From positions 1 to 6,046 of the forward strand of contig JAPCJV010000126.1 of assembly GCA_027886785.1 (NCBI GenBank): a DNA stretch of 6,046 nucleotides, in the 5' to 3' direction. The position numbers were made by a program, and so were the translations under genes. Below are positions 1 through 5,934 of the stretch, one piece after another. The DNA comes from Nitrososphaerota archaeon (lineage in GTDB: Archaea; Thermoproteota; Nitrososphaeria; Nitrososphaerales; CADDZS01). Below the pieces are notes generated by a model, which saw nothing but the letters and a program-made list of their open reading frames with translations, was not told the origin of the DNA and did not search any database. The first letter of the stretch is position 1, and each line of letters starts with the position of its first letter.

Positions 1-216
1 TAGATCCTCCTCCGTTCTCGATCTGTAGGATATGTGCCCTAAACCGGGTCGACTCGCCTTCGTTAATACGAGGGAGTGATGAAACCGGTCTTCCAGGCCT
101 CGGAGATAGATCTGGCGATCGCTGGATTCTGTCTCAACCAGTCCCAAAGTATCGACGTAAAACTTGCGCGCTTTCTCCAGACTTCTAACCAAGTACTCGA
201 TGTGTGCGGTACGCAC
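1..216 (-). CDS. hpaD: 3,4-dihydroxyphenylacetate (homoprotocatechuate) 2,3-dioxygenase, N-terminal part, cut by left window edge
   Basis: This is the first part of a class I (vicinal oxygen chelate fold) extradiol dioxygenase. That enzyme opens the ring of 3,4-dihydroxyphenylacetate with O2 and an active-site Fe(II) or Mn(II). The frame is open from just after the hydroxylase stop to base 1 and shows 72 codons from the GTG at 216-214. Recognisable blocks are RTAHIEYLVRSLEKARKFYV, then DTLGL, IYLRGLED and HHSLVLT, which I recall from homoprotocatechuate dioxygenases such as that of Brevibacterium fuscum. This is the N-terminal, non-metal-binding half, so the catalytic His/His/Glu residues lie outside the window. 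The start is uncertain. GTG 216 is the only ordinary start in frame, but homologues carry a few more residues of the type P-x-D-I-V-R, and here the frame also encodes PPFDIVR before any ordinary start. An overlapping ATG at 259 would supply them only through a +1 frame change. It sits directly downstream of hpaB, probably in one transcript. Family assignment is firm; substrate rests on similarity and neighbours. Confidence 0.82.
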   Translation of the reverse strand, partial: MRTAHIEYLVRSLEKARKFYVDTLGLVETESSDRQIYLRGLEDRFHHSLVLTKASRPGLGHISYRSRTEEDL

Positions 217-259
217 GATGTCAAAAGGTGGAGTCGTTGCTATTCTGCATCATCTTCAT
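217..259 (-). other. Unusual 5' end of the dioxygenase gene: ATG frame ending at TTT TGA C
   Basis: An ATG at 259-257, overlapping the end of hpaB, opens a 12-codon frame reading MKMMQNSNDSTF that stops at TGA 223-221. Slipping +1 on the run of four T (226-223) joins this frame to the dioxygenase frame and gives ...STFDIVRTAHIEYLV. That product keeps the DIVR block expected from homologues. TTT TGA C resembles the CTT TGA C shift site of bacterial RF2, but no Shine-Dalgarno-like booster lies just upstream. A one-base insertion in the T run (real or a sequencing error), or simple initiation at GTG 216, are equally possible explanations. Confidence 0.4.
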
Positions 260-1700
260 GCCAGTTAAGGAAGCTCCGGATTCTTTCCTTGTAAGGCTCT
301 TTGTCGTACCAGTTGTACAGATTTCCCGCCATTCTCACCGGATCCCCGAAGAAAAAGCGCTCGTATAGCTCCTGCCTCGATCCGAAGGAACTTCCGGCAA
401 TATCCCACGCCAGCCTGAACAACCGAATTTTCTCTTCCGAAGTAGTGTTTTTCGCCTGGTAGTACTTGTCGATGTCTCCGCGGATTCCACTTTCCAGATC
501 CGCCTCCGTGGGAAGGGCCATCAAGCCACTCGCGGATAGCTGCTGGATGATCGCTTTCAGCTGCGGGTAAAGCTTGGGGTAGAGGTTGCGTCCGACGTTA
601 AGTGGTTTGAAATCGGGAGTCATTAAGTCCCACTGATTCACTTGCGCATCAGCCTCGCTCGCGCGCACCATTGCCTTCAACGATTCCAAGAGCATGATCA
701 CCTTGGCAATTTTCTCTTGAACGTGCTGGAATTCCGTGATTCCGATCGTGTCCGCGATCATGGAGACCACTCCCAGAATGAATTCCGTCTTTGCGACATT
801 TTTGATCATCACCTGGTGAGCCATGTGCACAATGCCCCCACTGATCTCCTGGAGCGAGTTCGACGCTTCGACGTCTTCGAGCAAGAAAATGCGATCCCAC
901 GGGACCAATACATCAGCAAAGATCACTACTGCGTCCTGCTCGTCAAACCGGGATGCCAGCGGGTGATCAAACCGCGAGTCCTCCGCGAAAGATTCCCGGC
1001 AGAGGAACTTCAATCCCTTTGTACTCGTTGGAATACCAAAGGCGAAGGAGTACGCCATGTCTTCCGGGGAGCCGCGGATCACTGTTGAGGGAAACACCAA
1101 AATCTCATCTGCAAGCGGAAGAGTCGCGAGCATCCTGGCACCGCGGATAAATACCCCTTCATCGTCTTTGTCGACGACCCGCGCTGCGAGAAAAGGGTCC
1201 GCCTGCTTGCTTGGGCCGACGGAGCGATTCGCCTGCGGATGAATGAGCGTGTGAGTCAGCAGAAGATCCTCCTCTCTTACGTGTTCGTAGTACTTTTGGA
1301 TGTTTTCTCCGAAGCGACGATCTTTGCGCCCGAAGAATTCCGCGGCAGAGGCTAGTGCCATCAAATCACTGTTGAGGTAATCCGGGGTTCTCCCCAGCAT
1401 GCCCCCCGAGTACTCGGCCCAGAGCTTCATCATTCCGTGACGCCTCGCGAGGTCCTCCACTTTTTTCGGCTGGAGAAAACTCATCCCCACCCGATCTCCC
1501 GTTGTGGGAGAAATGTAGGTCATTTGATCTACAAGTTCTGGCATATGCTGCATATCGTACAAATGCGCCACGGAACGGATCAGCGCCCTAAAAGCCGGAT
1601 GCTTGCTGAAGCCGCCGGAAATTCTTTCTCCGCCGATCCAAATTTCCCGTGGAGCACTTTCAATCGCAGAAATGTACTCTTGTCCCTTTCTAGCCGGCAT
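240..1700 (-). CDS. hpaB: 4-hydroxyphenylacetate 3-monooxygenase, oxygenase component (HpaB family)
   Basis: This is the large, FAD-using oxygenase of the two-component 4-hydroxyphenylacetate 3-hydroxylase. It uses O2 and reduced FAD, supplied by a separate reductase (HpaC, not in this window), to form 3,4-dihydroxyphenylacetate in the cytoplasm. At 486 residues it has the family's usual length and aligns along its whole length with the Thermus thermophilus enzyme as I recall it. Shared blocks include GMSFL (72-76), GRTPDYLN (103-110), THTLIHPQANR (149-159), ATLPLADE (192-199), FPSTVIR (203-209), VPWDRIF (266-272), HMAHQ (292-296), ARNLYP-like GRNLYP (370-375) and ELYERFFFGDPVRM (444-457). 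R104, Y108 and H150 correspond to the substrate/flavin-site residues R100, Y104 and H142 of that enzyme. A small insertion (GRKDRRFGEN, 124-133) accounts for the offset. The ATG is preceded by a good ribosome binding site. The FAH gene ends 38 bases upstream and the dioxygenase begins at or over its stop, so the three are likely co-transcribed. It is not a 4-hydroxybutyryl-CoA dehydratase: the whole-length match is to hydroxylases. Related phenol hydroxylase specificities are possible. Confidence 0.95.
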   Translation of the reverse strand: MPARKGQEYISAIESAPREIWIGGERISGGFSKHPAFRALIRSVAHLYDMQHMPELVDQMTYISPTTGDRVGMSFLQPKKVEDLARRHGMMKLWAEYSGGMLGRTPDYLNSDLMALASAAEFFGRKDRRFGENIQKYYEHVREEDLLLTHTLIHPQANRSVGPSKQADPFLAARVVDKDDEGVFIRGARMLATLPLADEILVFPSTVIRGSPEDMAYSFAFGIPTSTKGLKFLCRESFAEDSRFDHPLASRFDEQDAVVIFADVLVPWDRIFLLEDVEASNSLQEISGGIVHMAHQVMIKNVAKTEFILGVVSMIADTIGITEFQHVQEKIAKVIMLLESLKAMVRASEADAQVNQWDLMTPDFKPLNVGRNLYPKLYPQLKAIIQQLSASGLMALPTEADLESGIRGDIDKYYQAKNTTSEEKIRLFRLAWDIAGSSFGSRQELYERFFFGDPVRMAGNLYNWYDKEPYKERIRSFLNWHEDDAE

Positions 1701-1706
1701 CTGAAT

Positions 1707-1714
1707 GATCCCCC
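1707..1714 (-). promoter_or_regulatory. Ribosome binding site of hpaB
   Basis: GGGGGATC lies 6 bases before the ATG of hpaB. It nearly matches GGTGATC, the complement of the conserved GATCACCTCCT end of 16S rRNA, and it supports ATG 1700 as the start. An AT-rich stretch, AATAATTTATT, lies just upstream and could act as a secondary promoter, but its spacing is too short for a standard TATA box of a leadered message. Confidence 0.5.
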
Positions 1715-1738
1715 AATAAATTATTTGGAACTGAACTC

Positions 1739-2473
1739 TTATACGACTCTATTTGAGAGCGTTCCCAGTTTCTCTATGGAGACTTCTACTAGGTCGCCCG
1801 GGACTATCGGAGTGATGCCCTTTGGAGTTCCTGTCAGGATTACGTCTTGAGTTTGCAGCGTCATAAACTCTGTAATGTATTCGATCAGTCTGGGGATCGA
1901 GTGAATCATATTCTTCGAATTTCCTTCCTGCCTGACTTGACCGTTGACGCGTGTAGTGATGGACAGGTTTCCCACGTCTGAAATCTCGTCAACGGTAACG
2001 ACAGAAGATCCCAGGGGACAAAAAGTATCAAAGCCCTTGGCTTTCACGGGCGGGCGGAAGGTGCTCGTTATGAAATCTCTGACGGTGACATCGTTAGCGA
2101 TCGTGAAACCTAAGACATACTCCATCGCGTTTTCCGCTTTCACTTTCCGGGCAGGTTTGGAAATGACCACAGCGAGCTCGCCCTCGTAGTGCATGTATTG
2201 TACACCCTTTGGATAAACGATTTCCCCGCCGTGGCCGATGAGAGAGCTTAAGGGCTTCAAAAATAGTACTGGGTCTTCGGAGGGTTCTAGGCCCAATTCA
2301 TCAGCATGATCGGAGTAGTTTAGGACGACGCCCACAATTTGTGATGGCGAAACTGGGGGAAGCAAGGTAACTTTATTCGTGTCATAACGTATTCCAGTCG
2401 GATCTGAAAGGAATCCTCCTTCCTCGAATCCATGGATGATCTTGCCCTTCGATACAAATCGAGCGTAATGCAG
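1739..2473 (-). CDS. Fumarylacetoacetate hydrolase family protein (HpaG/HpcE-like), start codon uncertain
   Basis: This is an FAH-fold, metal-dependent enzyme. In this gene context it is most likely the 5-oxopent-3-ene-1,2,5-tricarboxylate decarboxylase / 2-hydroxyhepta-2,4-dienedioate isomerase step of homoprotocatechuate breakdown, though the family also holds acylpyruvases and other hydrolases. The core, numbered from the TTG at 2365, shows VGVVLNYSDHADELG (11-25), the metal-binding YEGELAVVI (60-68, E61 and E63), FTIANDVTVRD (87-97, D92), KGFDTFCPLG (110-119) and LTGTPKGI (177-184). Upstream of that TTG the same frame encodes ARFVSKGKIIHGF, LSDPTGIRYDTNKVTLLPP and similar residues. These look like the short N-terminal domain (DUF2437/Rv2993c-like) usual in this family, so the protein should begin near 2473. 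No ATG, GTG or TTG exists there. I end the gene at CTG 2473 (about 244 residues); ATT 2494 is another option, and TTG 2365 (208 residues) is the only ordinary start. The gene runs into hpaB with a 38-base gap. Confidence 0.85.
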   Translation of the reverse strand: MHYARFVSKGKIIHGFEEGGFLSDPTGIRYDTNKVTLLPPVSPSQIVGVVLNYSDHADELGLEPSEDPVLFLKPLSSLIGHGGEIVYPKGVQYMHYEGELAVVISKPARKVKAENAMEYVLGFTIANDVTVRDFITSTFRPPVKAKGFDTFCPLGSSVVTVDEISDVGNLSITTRVNGQVRQEGNSKNMIHSIPRLIEYITEFMTLQTQDVILTGTPKGITPIVPGDLVEVSIEKLGTLSNRVV

Positions 2474-2519
2474 TTTGTTGTCGGCCTTGGGAATCCCGTA
2501 AACCGGGGCCTCGGCGTAG

Positions 2520-2525
2520 ATTTAA
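2520..2525 (-). promoter_or_regulatory. Candidate TATA box of the FAH-hpaB-hpaD cluster
   Basis: GCTTAAATCT on the minus strand contains the same CTTAAAT core as the dehydrogenase promoter. A start of transcription about 26 bases downstream would fall near 2497, inside the open frame and before the proposed CTG start. The TAA that closes the FAH frame upstream is itself part of this box, so the message would not include it. This is inferred from motif and spacing only. Confidence 0.35.
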
Positions 2526-2580
2526 GCAGAACTTCGATCAGGTGTAAGCAGATGAATCATGTATCGTATTCGGTAAGAAC
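2522..2580. other. Gap between permease stop and the FAH frame
   Basis: These 59 bases separate the ABC permease stop from the first stop-free codon of the FAH frame. Reading in the FAH frame, an ATG at 2560-2558 gives MIHLLTPDRSSA and then TAA (2524-2522). So the nearest upstream ATG cannot start the FAH protein without stop readthrough. No hairpin or long T run that would end the ABC transcript is visible, so readthrough into the aromatic genes is possible. Confidence 0.5.
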
Positions 2581-3450
2581 TTAGTTGAATTCTTTTCTCT
2601 CGAAGAGAAGCAGACCCAGAACTGCAGTGATCGCAAAATAGATCAACATTATTGCTAACCCTTCTGGGATGGTAGCAGTAAACACGTTCAGGACAGGGCC
2701 TCCACCTCCTCCGCCGAATCGATCTCCAAGCGTTGCCAGATGCGGGGGATACGGCACCGTGAACACGCTGCTGATGATGCCAGAGCCGTAAGTAAGAATG
2801 AACCAGGGCTCAATGTTGACCAGATTAGTTACGAGCAAATTGATGAAGCTGAATCCGAATAACAGCAAAATGACCGTTACGAGGATCGAGAAGGAGCTGC
2901 TCTTGAACAATGAGCTGAAAAAGAAAGTAAATCCCAGCGCCGCGACGAGATAGACTATGGTGAAGATGAACGCTTCAGAGAATTCCATCGGCACATTCGC
3001 CCCGAAGTAATACAATCCGTTTCCGAGCAATATTGCGGTGAAAATGCCAATGATGATCAGCGACGCGGTCAGAGAGGCAAACCATTTTCCGATGTAGATA
3101 GAGGATCGGCGGATCGGATTCCCGACCAGAAAATACCCAGTCTTATTCTGAAATTCGCCCGAAATGGCATCGCCTCCAAAAAAGACGGCACAGAAGACCA
3201 CAATCAGAGTAGTGACAGCCGTCCAGTAGAAGGCATAGAATGCGATCGGCTGAGGGGGCGATCCCGCGAATCTATTTATGCCGTAGTACGCGACGAGAAA
3301 AGTGAGCAGGCCCGAAATTAAAAGATCGATTACTAGCAGGATGAGGAAGCGACGCGACCGGAAATAATTCAAAATTTCGTAGCGAGTGATTATCCCCACC
3401 TGCGTCAGGCTCGTCGGGAGGATGTTCCCTTCTGAAGCTTGTTCGGTCAA
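2581..3450 (-). CDS. ABC-2 type transporter permease
   Basis: This is the membrane half of an ABC exporter, partner of the ATPase encoded just upstream. The 289-residue protein has about six hydrophobic segments, near residues 35-57, 71-92, 124-147, 160-183, 186-210 and 262-283. After a short cytoplasmic N-terminus (ITRYEILNYFRSRRF) comes the ABC-2 type block GGDAISGEFQNKTGYFLVGN (92-111), then NPIRRSSIYIGKW, the loop that typically meets the ATPase. An outward loop near 230-260 contains a run of six glycines (246-251). The start is TTG 3450, the only ordinary codon in frame between the ATPase stop region and the conserved sequence, with no clear ribosome binding site. The 7-base gap to the ATPase stop suggests translational coupling. 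The substrate cannot be read from the sequence; relatives export drugs, peptides or lipids, or serve in respiratory enzyme assembly. Confidence 0.88.
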   Translation of the reverse strand: MTEQASEGNILPTSLTQVGIITRYEILNYFRSRRFLILLVIDLLISGLLTFLVAYYGINRFAGSPPQPIAFYAFYWTAVTTLIVVFCAVFFGGDAISGEFQNKTGYFLVGNPIRRSSIYIGKWFASLTASLIIIGIFTAILLGNGLYYFGANVPMEFSEAFIFTIVYLVAALGFTFFFSSLFKSSSFSILVTVILLLFGFSFINLLVTNLVNIEPWFILTYGSGIISSVFTVPYPPHLATLGDRFGGGGGGPVLNVFTATIPEGLAIMLIYFAITAVLGLLLFERKEFN

Positions 3451-3457
3451 TGTAAGA

Positions 3458-4405
3458 TCACAGAGTGTCCTTGATCAGATTCAGGTACGTGTCTTCTAAA
3501 GCAGAGCCGGATGCCCTAAAGCTGATCATACCAATTTTCATGGCAGCCAACTCTGCAAGCAATTGTTCTTGACCCTCGACTCCACCAGAGAACTTGATCC
3601 GCAGGTTTCTGGTATCCATTTTTTCCACGGAGAGCACTCCGCGAGCTCGAGAGATCGCTCCATTTATCAGAGAATCGTCCACCGGTTTGGATAATCCGAT
3701 CTCTACGATGCTGGCACCGCCATCTCCGGAAAATCTGGTCGTGACGTTGGAAAGCGTGTCGTATACTAGGAGTTTCCCGTGGTCGATCATCGCGACTTCA
3801 TCGCACACATCAGAAACCTCCGGCAGAAGGTGAGAGCTCATGAAGATCAGGCGATTGCGCTTTTTCAAGGACTTTACAATGTCCCGTACCTCCGCCATTC
3901 CTCTGGGATCCAGTCCCGTGGTCGGTTCGTCGAGGAGGAGTATGTCAGGCTCTGAAAGAAGAGAAGAGGCGATATTGATCCGCTGCTTCATCCCCTTCGA
4001 GAATTTTCCCACTTTCTTGTCCTTCCATTCTTCCATTTTCACCTCGATGATTGCGTCCTCAATTCTTTTTTTGCGCACCGCAGAAGGAACTCCTCTGATC
4101 TCTGCGATCATGGAGAGAGCCTCGTTAGGTGTAAAGGAAGGATAAATTTCGGGGCTCTCAATCAAAGAGCCGCAGTGCTCCAAAGCCAGCCGCTTTTTTT
4201 CATGTACTGAGATTCCATTGATGAGAGCTTTGCCGCGGGTCGGCCGAATCATGTCGGTAAACAATTTCAGTGTGGTTGTCTTTCCCGCGCCGTTGGGGCC
4301 GAGGAAACCCACGCATTTCGCACCTTCAATTTTGAGATTCAATCCGGAAAGAGCGGCAAAACTTCCGTAGGTTTTACTAAGATCCACAGCTTCTATAGAG
4401 TGCAT
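3458..4405 (-). CDS. ABC transporter ATP-binding protein (CcmA/BcrA-like)
   Basis: This is the cytoplasmic ATPase that would drive the ABC-2 permease encoded next. All nucleotide-binding motifs are present in its 315 residues: Walker A GPNGAGKTT (36-44), a Q-loop region reading GSLIESPEIYPSFTPNE (79-95) with Glu at the usual Gln place, signature FSKGMKQR (135-142), Walker B ILLLDEP (155-161), D-loop TGLDP (163-167) and the switch histidine in SSHLL (H192). Residues from about 215 to 315 form a C-terminal extension of the type common in multidrug and bacitracin-type exporters. The layout LIE-x-P-x-x-Y-P resembles the BcrA group. ATG 4405 is supported by a conserved IEAVDLSKTYG start and a weak GTGAT ribosome binding site at 4414-4418. 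Its leader carries a GC-rich hairpin and a TATA-like box. The Glu in the Q-loop is usual for this subgroup and not a defect. Activity is expected; the cargo is unknown. Confidence 0.95.
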   Translation of the reverse strand: MHSIEAVDLSKTYGSFAALSGLNLKIEGAKCVGFLGPNGAGKTTTLKLFTDMIRPTRGKALINGISVHEKKRLALEHCGSLIESPEIYPSFTPNEALSMIAEIRGVPSAVRKKRIEDAIIEVKMEEWKDKKVGKFSKGMKQRINIASSLLSEPDILLLDEPTTGLDPRGMAEVRDIVKSLKKRNRLIFMSSHLLPEVSDVCDEVAMIDHGKLLVYDTLSNVTTRFSGDGGASIVEIGLSKPVDDSLINGAISRARGVLSVEKMDTRNLRIKFSGGVEGQEQLLAELAAMKIGMISFRASGSALEDTYLNLIKDTL

Positions 4406-4434
4406 AACAGAAAATCACATTTTTTCAAAAGTAT

Positions 4435-4453
4435 CCCCGAATTGTTCTCGGGG
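4435..4453 (-). other. GC-rich hairpin in the leader of the ABC operon
   Basis: CCCCGA and TCGGGG form a perfect 6-base-pair stem around a 7-base loop. On the minus strand it lies 30 bases before the ATPase ATG and is followed by ATACTTTTG, a short T-rich stretch. If the TATA-like box at 4479-4488 is real, the transcript would start near 4457 and this hairpin would form its very 5' end. It could stabilise the message, act as a repressor site over the transcription start, or help end the dehydrogenase transcript. Confidence 0.45.
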
Positions 4454-4478
4454 GCAGCACCCAGAACCGCAAAACTAT

Positions 4479-4488
4479 GCATATATTC
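4479..4488 (-). promoter_or_regulatory. Candidate TATA box of the ABC exporter operon
   Basis: GAATATATGC on the minus strand is the most TATA-like sequence in the 143-base gap between the dehydrogenase stop and the ATPase start. An archaeal start about 26 bases downstream would be near 4457, giving a leader of roughly 50 bases. No clear purine-rich BRE is seen before it. Confidence 0.4.
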
Positions 4489-4548
4489 ATGTATGATTTT
4501 ACAGGATGGATCAGGAATCGAAACCACGCATCAGAAAACGGAATGGAT

Positions 4549-5811
4549 CTAGTGCCAGCCGGACAACTTCATCGCCCCAACTACTTTAGTGACGGCGAGG
4601 ACGAGCGCAGCGCGGCGCAAATCAATTCTGTCTTTTTCCGCGAGTGCTACTACCTCGTTGAAGGCATGCGTCATTTTGTTTTCCAGTCGTTGATTCACTT
4701 CCCCTTCGCTCCAATGATCCCGGTTCAGGTTTTGGACCCACTCAAAATAAGAAACCAGTACTCCCCCAGAATTTGCGAGAATATCCGGGACAAGTATCGT
4801 TCCTTGTCTTCCGAGCATCTTGTCCGCCATCGGGGTCGTCGGCCCGTTCGCCGCCTCGATCACGATTTTTGCCCTAATTTTACCCGCGTTGCTTTCAGTG
4901 ATCTGATTTTCCAGAGCGGCAGGAATAACCAGATCGGCTTCAGCTTCAAGGACCTCTTCATTGGAAATCTCCTCGATTCCAGGGATTTTGCTGATGGATC
5001 CTAGTTTATTCGAAGTTTCCAGAAGGTAGTCAAAAGACTGATCGAAATGTCTCTGCGGCGGTTTGGGCTTTGCCCCTCCGACCACGTCACTCATTGCGAC
5101 GATCTTACAGCCCATCGCCATGAGCGATTTCACGGTATTTGATCCGACGTTTCCAAAACCCTGCACGACGACCGTGACGTCTTTCATCTCTTTGTGGAGG
5201 TACTTTTTGACAGCCTCCCGAGCACAGATAGCAACCCCTCTGCCAGTAGCCGCAGCTCTCCCTTCAGATCCACCTATCTCTATTGGCTTGCCCGTAACCA
5301 CAGCCGGCACGTTGTGACCATGAAGGCGAGAGTACTCGTTCATAATCCAAGCCATGGTCTGGGCATTCGTGTTCAGATCAGGAGCGGGGATGTCGACTTC
5401 AGGACCGATGTCCCGATCGAGGGCGGAAACATACTTCCTGGTTAAACGCTCTAGATCATCATTGCTGAGCTTTTTTGGATCCACCCCAATGCCCCCCTTT
5501 GCGCCTCCAAAGGGAATATCGATTACCGCGGCTTTCCATGTCATCCACATCGCGAGAGCTTTTATTTCGCCCAGAGTAACGCTCGGGTGGTACCTGATCC
5601 CGCCTTTGTATGGTCCGCGCGCATTGTTGTGTTGCACGCGGTATCCGGTAAATGTAACCGAGGAACCGTCAGCCAATTTTAGGGGAAGCGCCACGATGAC
5701 CTCGCGTCGTGGACTCTTCAACATCTCATAATACTCAGGTTCAATCGAAACGATGTCGGTGATGGATGCGAGTTGAGCCAGAGCGTTGTTAAAGGGGTTC
5801 TCCGCTTCCAT
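4549..5811 (-). CDS. gdhA: Glutamate dehydrogenase (Glu/Leu/Phe/Val dehydrogenase family, hexameric type)
   Basis: This enzyme interconverts glutamate and 2-oxoglutarate plus ammonia with NAD(P), linking amino-acid use to central metabolism in the cytoplasm. Its 420 residues match the short hexameric class of archaea and Gram-positive bacteria. The N-terminal substrate domain (about 33-162) has RGPYKGGIRYHP (65-76), K93 in WKAA, the catalytic Lys in FGGAKGG (K105) and D145 in PAPDLNTN. The C-terminal Rossmann domain (about 180-417) has QGFGNVGS (217-224), PAALENQIT (297-305), EAANGPTTP (319-327) and LANSGGVLVSYFEWVQN (345-361). D242 follows the second strand of the nucleotide fold, but the usual SDSKGGIYN-like loop is replaced by SDVVGGAKPKPPQRHFD (241-257), so NAD versus NADP use cannot be assigned. 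Start ATG 5811 fits both the N-terminus and a TATA box 30 bases upstream. A leucine or valine dehydrogenase is unlikely given the full glutamate dehydrogenase pattern. Confidence 0.95.
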   Translation of the reverse strand: MEAENPFNNALAQLASITDIVSIEPEYYEMLKSPRREVIVALPLKLADGSSVTFTGYRVQHNNARGPYKGGIRYHPSVTLGEIKALAMWMTWKAAVIDIPFGGAKGGIGVDPKKLSNDDLERLTRKYVSALDRDIGPEVDIPAPDLNTNAQTMAWIMNEYSRLHGHNVPAVVTGKPIEIGGSEGRAAATGRGVAICAREAVKKYLHKEMKDVTVVVQGFGNVGSNTVKSLMAMGCKIVAMSDVVGGAKPKPPQRHFDQSFDYLLETSNKLGSISKIPGIEEISNEEVLEAEADLVIPAALENQITESNAGKIRAKIVIEAANGPTTPMADKMLGRQGTILVPDILANSGGVLVSYFEWVQNLNRDHWSEGEVNQRLENKMTHAFNEVVALAEKDRIDLRRAALVLAVTKVVGAMKLSGWH

Positions 5812-5838
5812 GGAATTTTCATGGAGCCCTCTAAGGCT

Positions 5839-5844
5839 ATTTAA
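5839..5844 (-). promoter_or_regulatory. TATA box of the glutamate dehydrogenase gene
   Basis: TCTTAAATAG on the minus strand centres about 30 bases before the A of the ATG. Archaeal TATA boxes sit about 26 bases before the transcription start, so the message would begin within about 5 bases of the ATG. No ribosome binding site is present before the ATG, which agrees with a near-leaderless message. Confidence 0.55.
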
Positions 5845-5934
5845 GATGAGAAGAATTCGCCATCCTAAATTGAGAAATAATTCACATCAAAAATTCGGCA
5901 GATTATATCCAAAAGCAAATACTCGTTTATTCCA

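Noticed and set aside
76..294. Plus-strand open frame at the left edge
   Set aside because: The opposite strand encodes the conserved dioxygenase N-terminus and the hydroxylase C-terminus, so this frame is a shadow.
642..1088. Plus-strand open frame of 148 codons inside hpaB
   Set aside because: It is antisense to the well-conserved middle of HpaB, has an amino-acid make-up without family resemblance, and has no promoter or binding site of note.
240..1700. HpaB-family protein as a 4-hydroxybutyryl-CoA dehydratase, an archaeal carbon-fixation enzyme of the same superfamily
   Set aside because: The match to Thermus-type HpaB runs the full length, including the R/Y/H active-site residues. The iron-sulfur cysteine pattern expected of the dehydratase is missing.
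2414..2421. AAGGAGGA on the minus strand, a near-perfect ribosome binding site inside the FAH N-terminal region
   Set aside because: No ATG, GTG or TTG follows at a usable distance, and the bases are explained by the codons for Glu-Gly-Gly. TTG 2365 is about 50 bases away, too far to be served by it.
4477..5004. Long plus-strand open frame of 175 codons across the end of the dehydrogenase gene
   Set aside because: It lies antisense to clearly conserved dehydrogenase sequence, shows no recognisable domain, and is best explained as a shadow frame.
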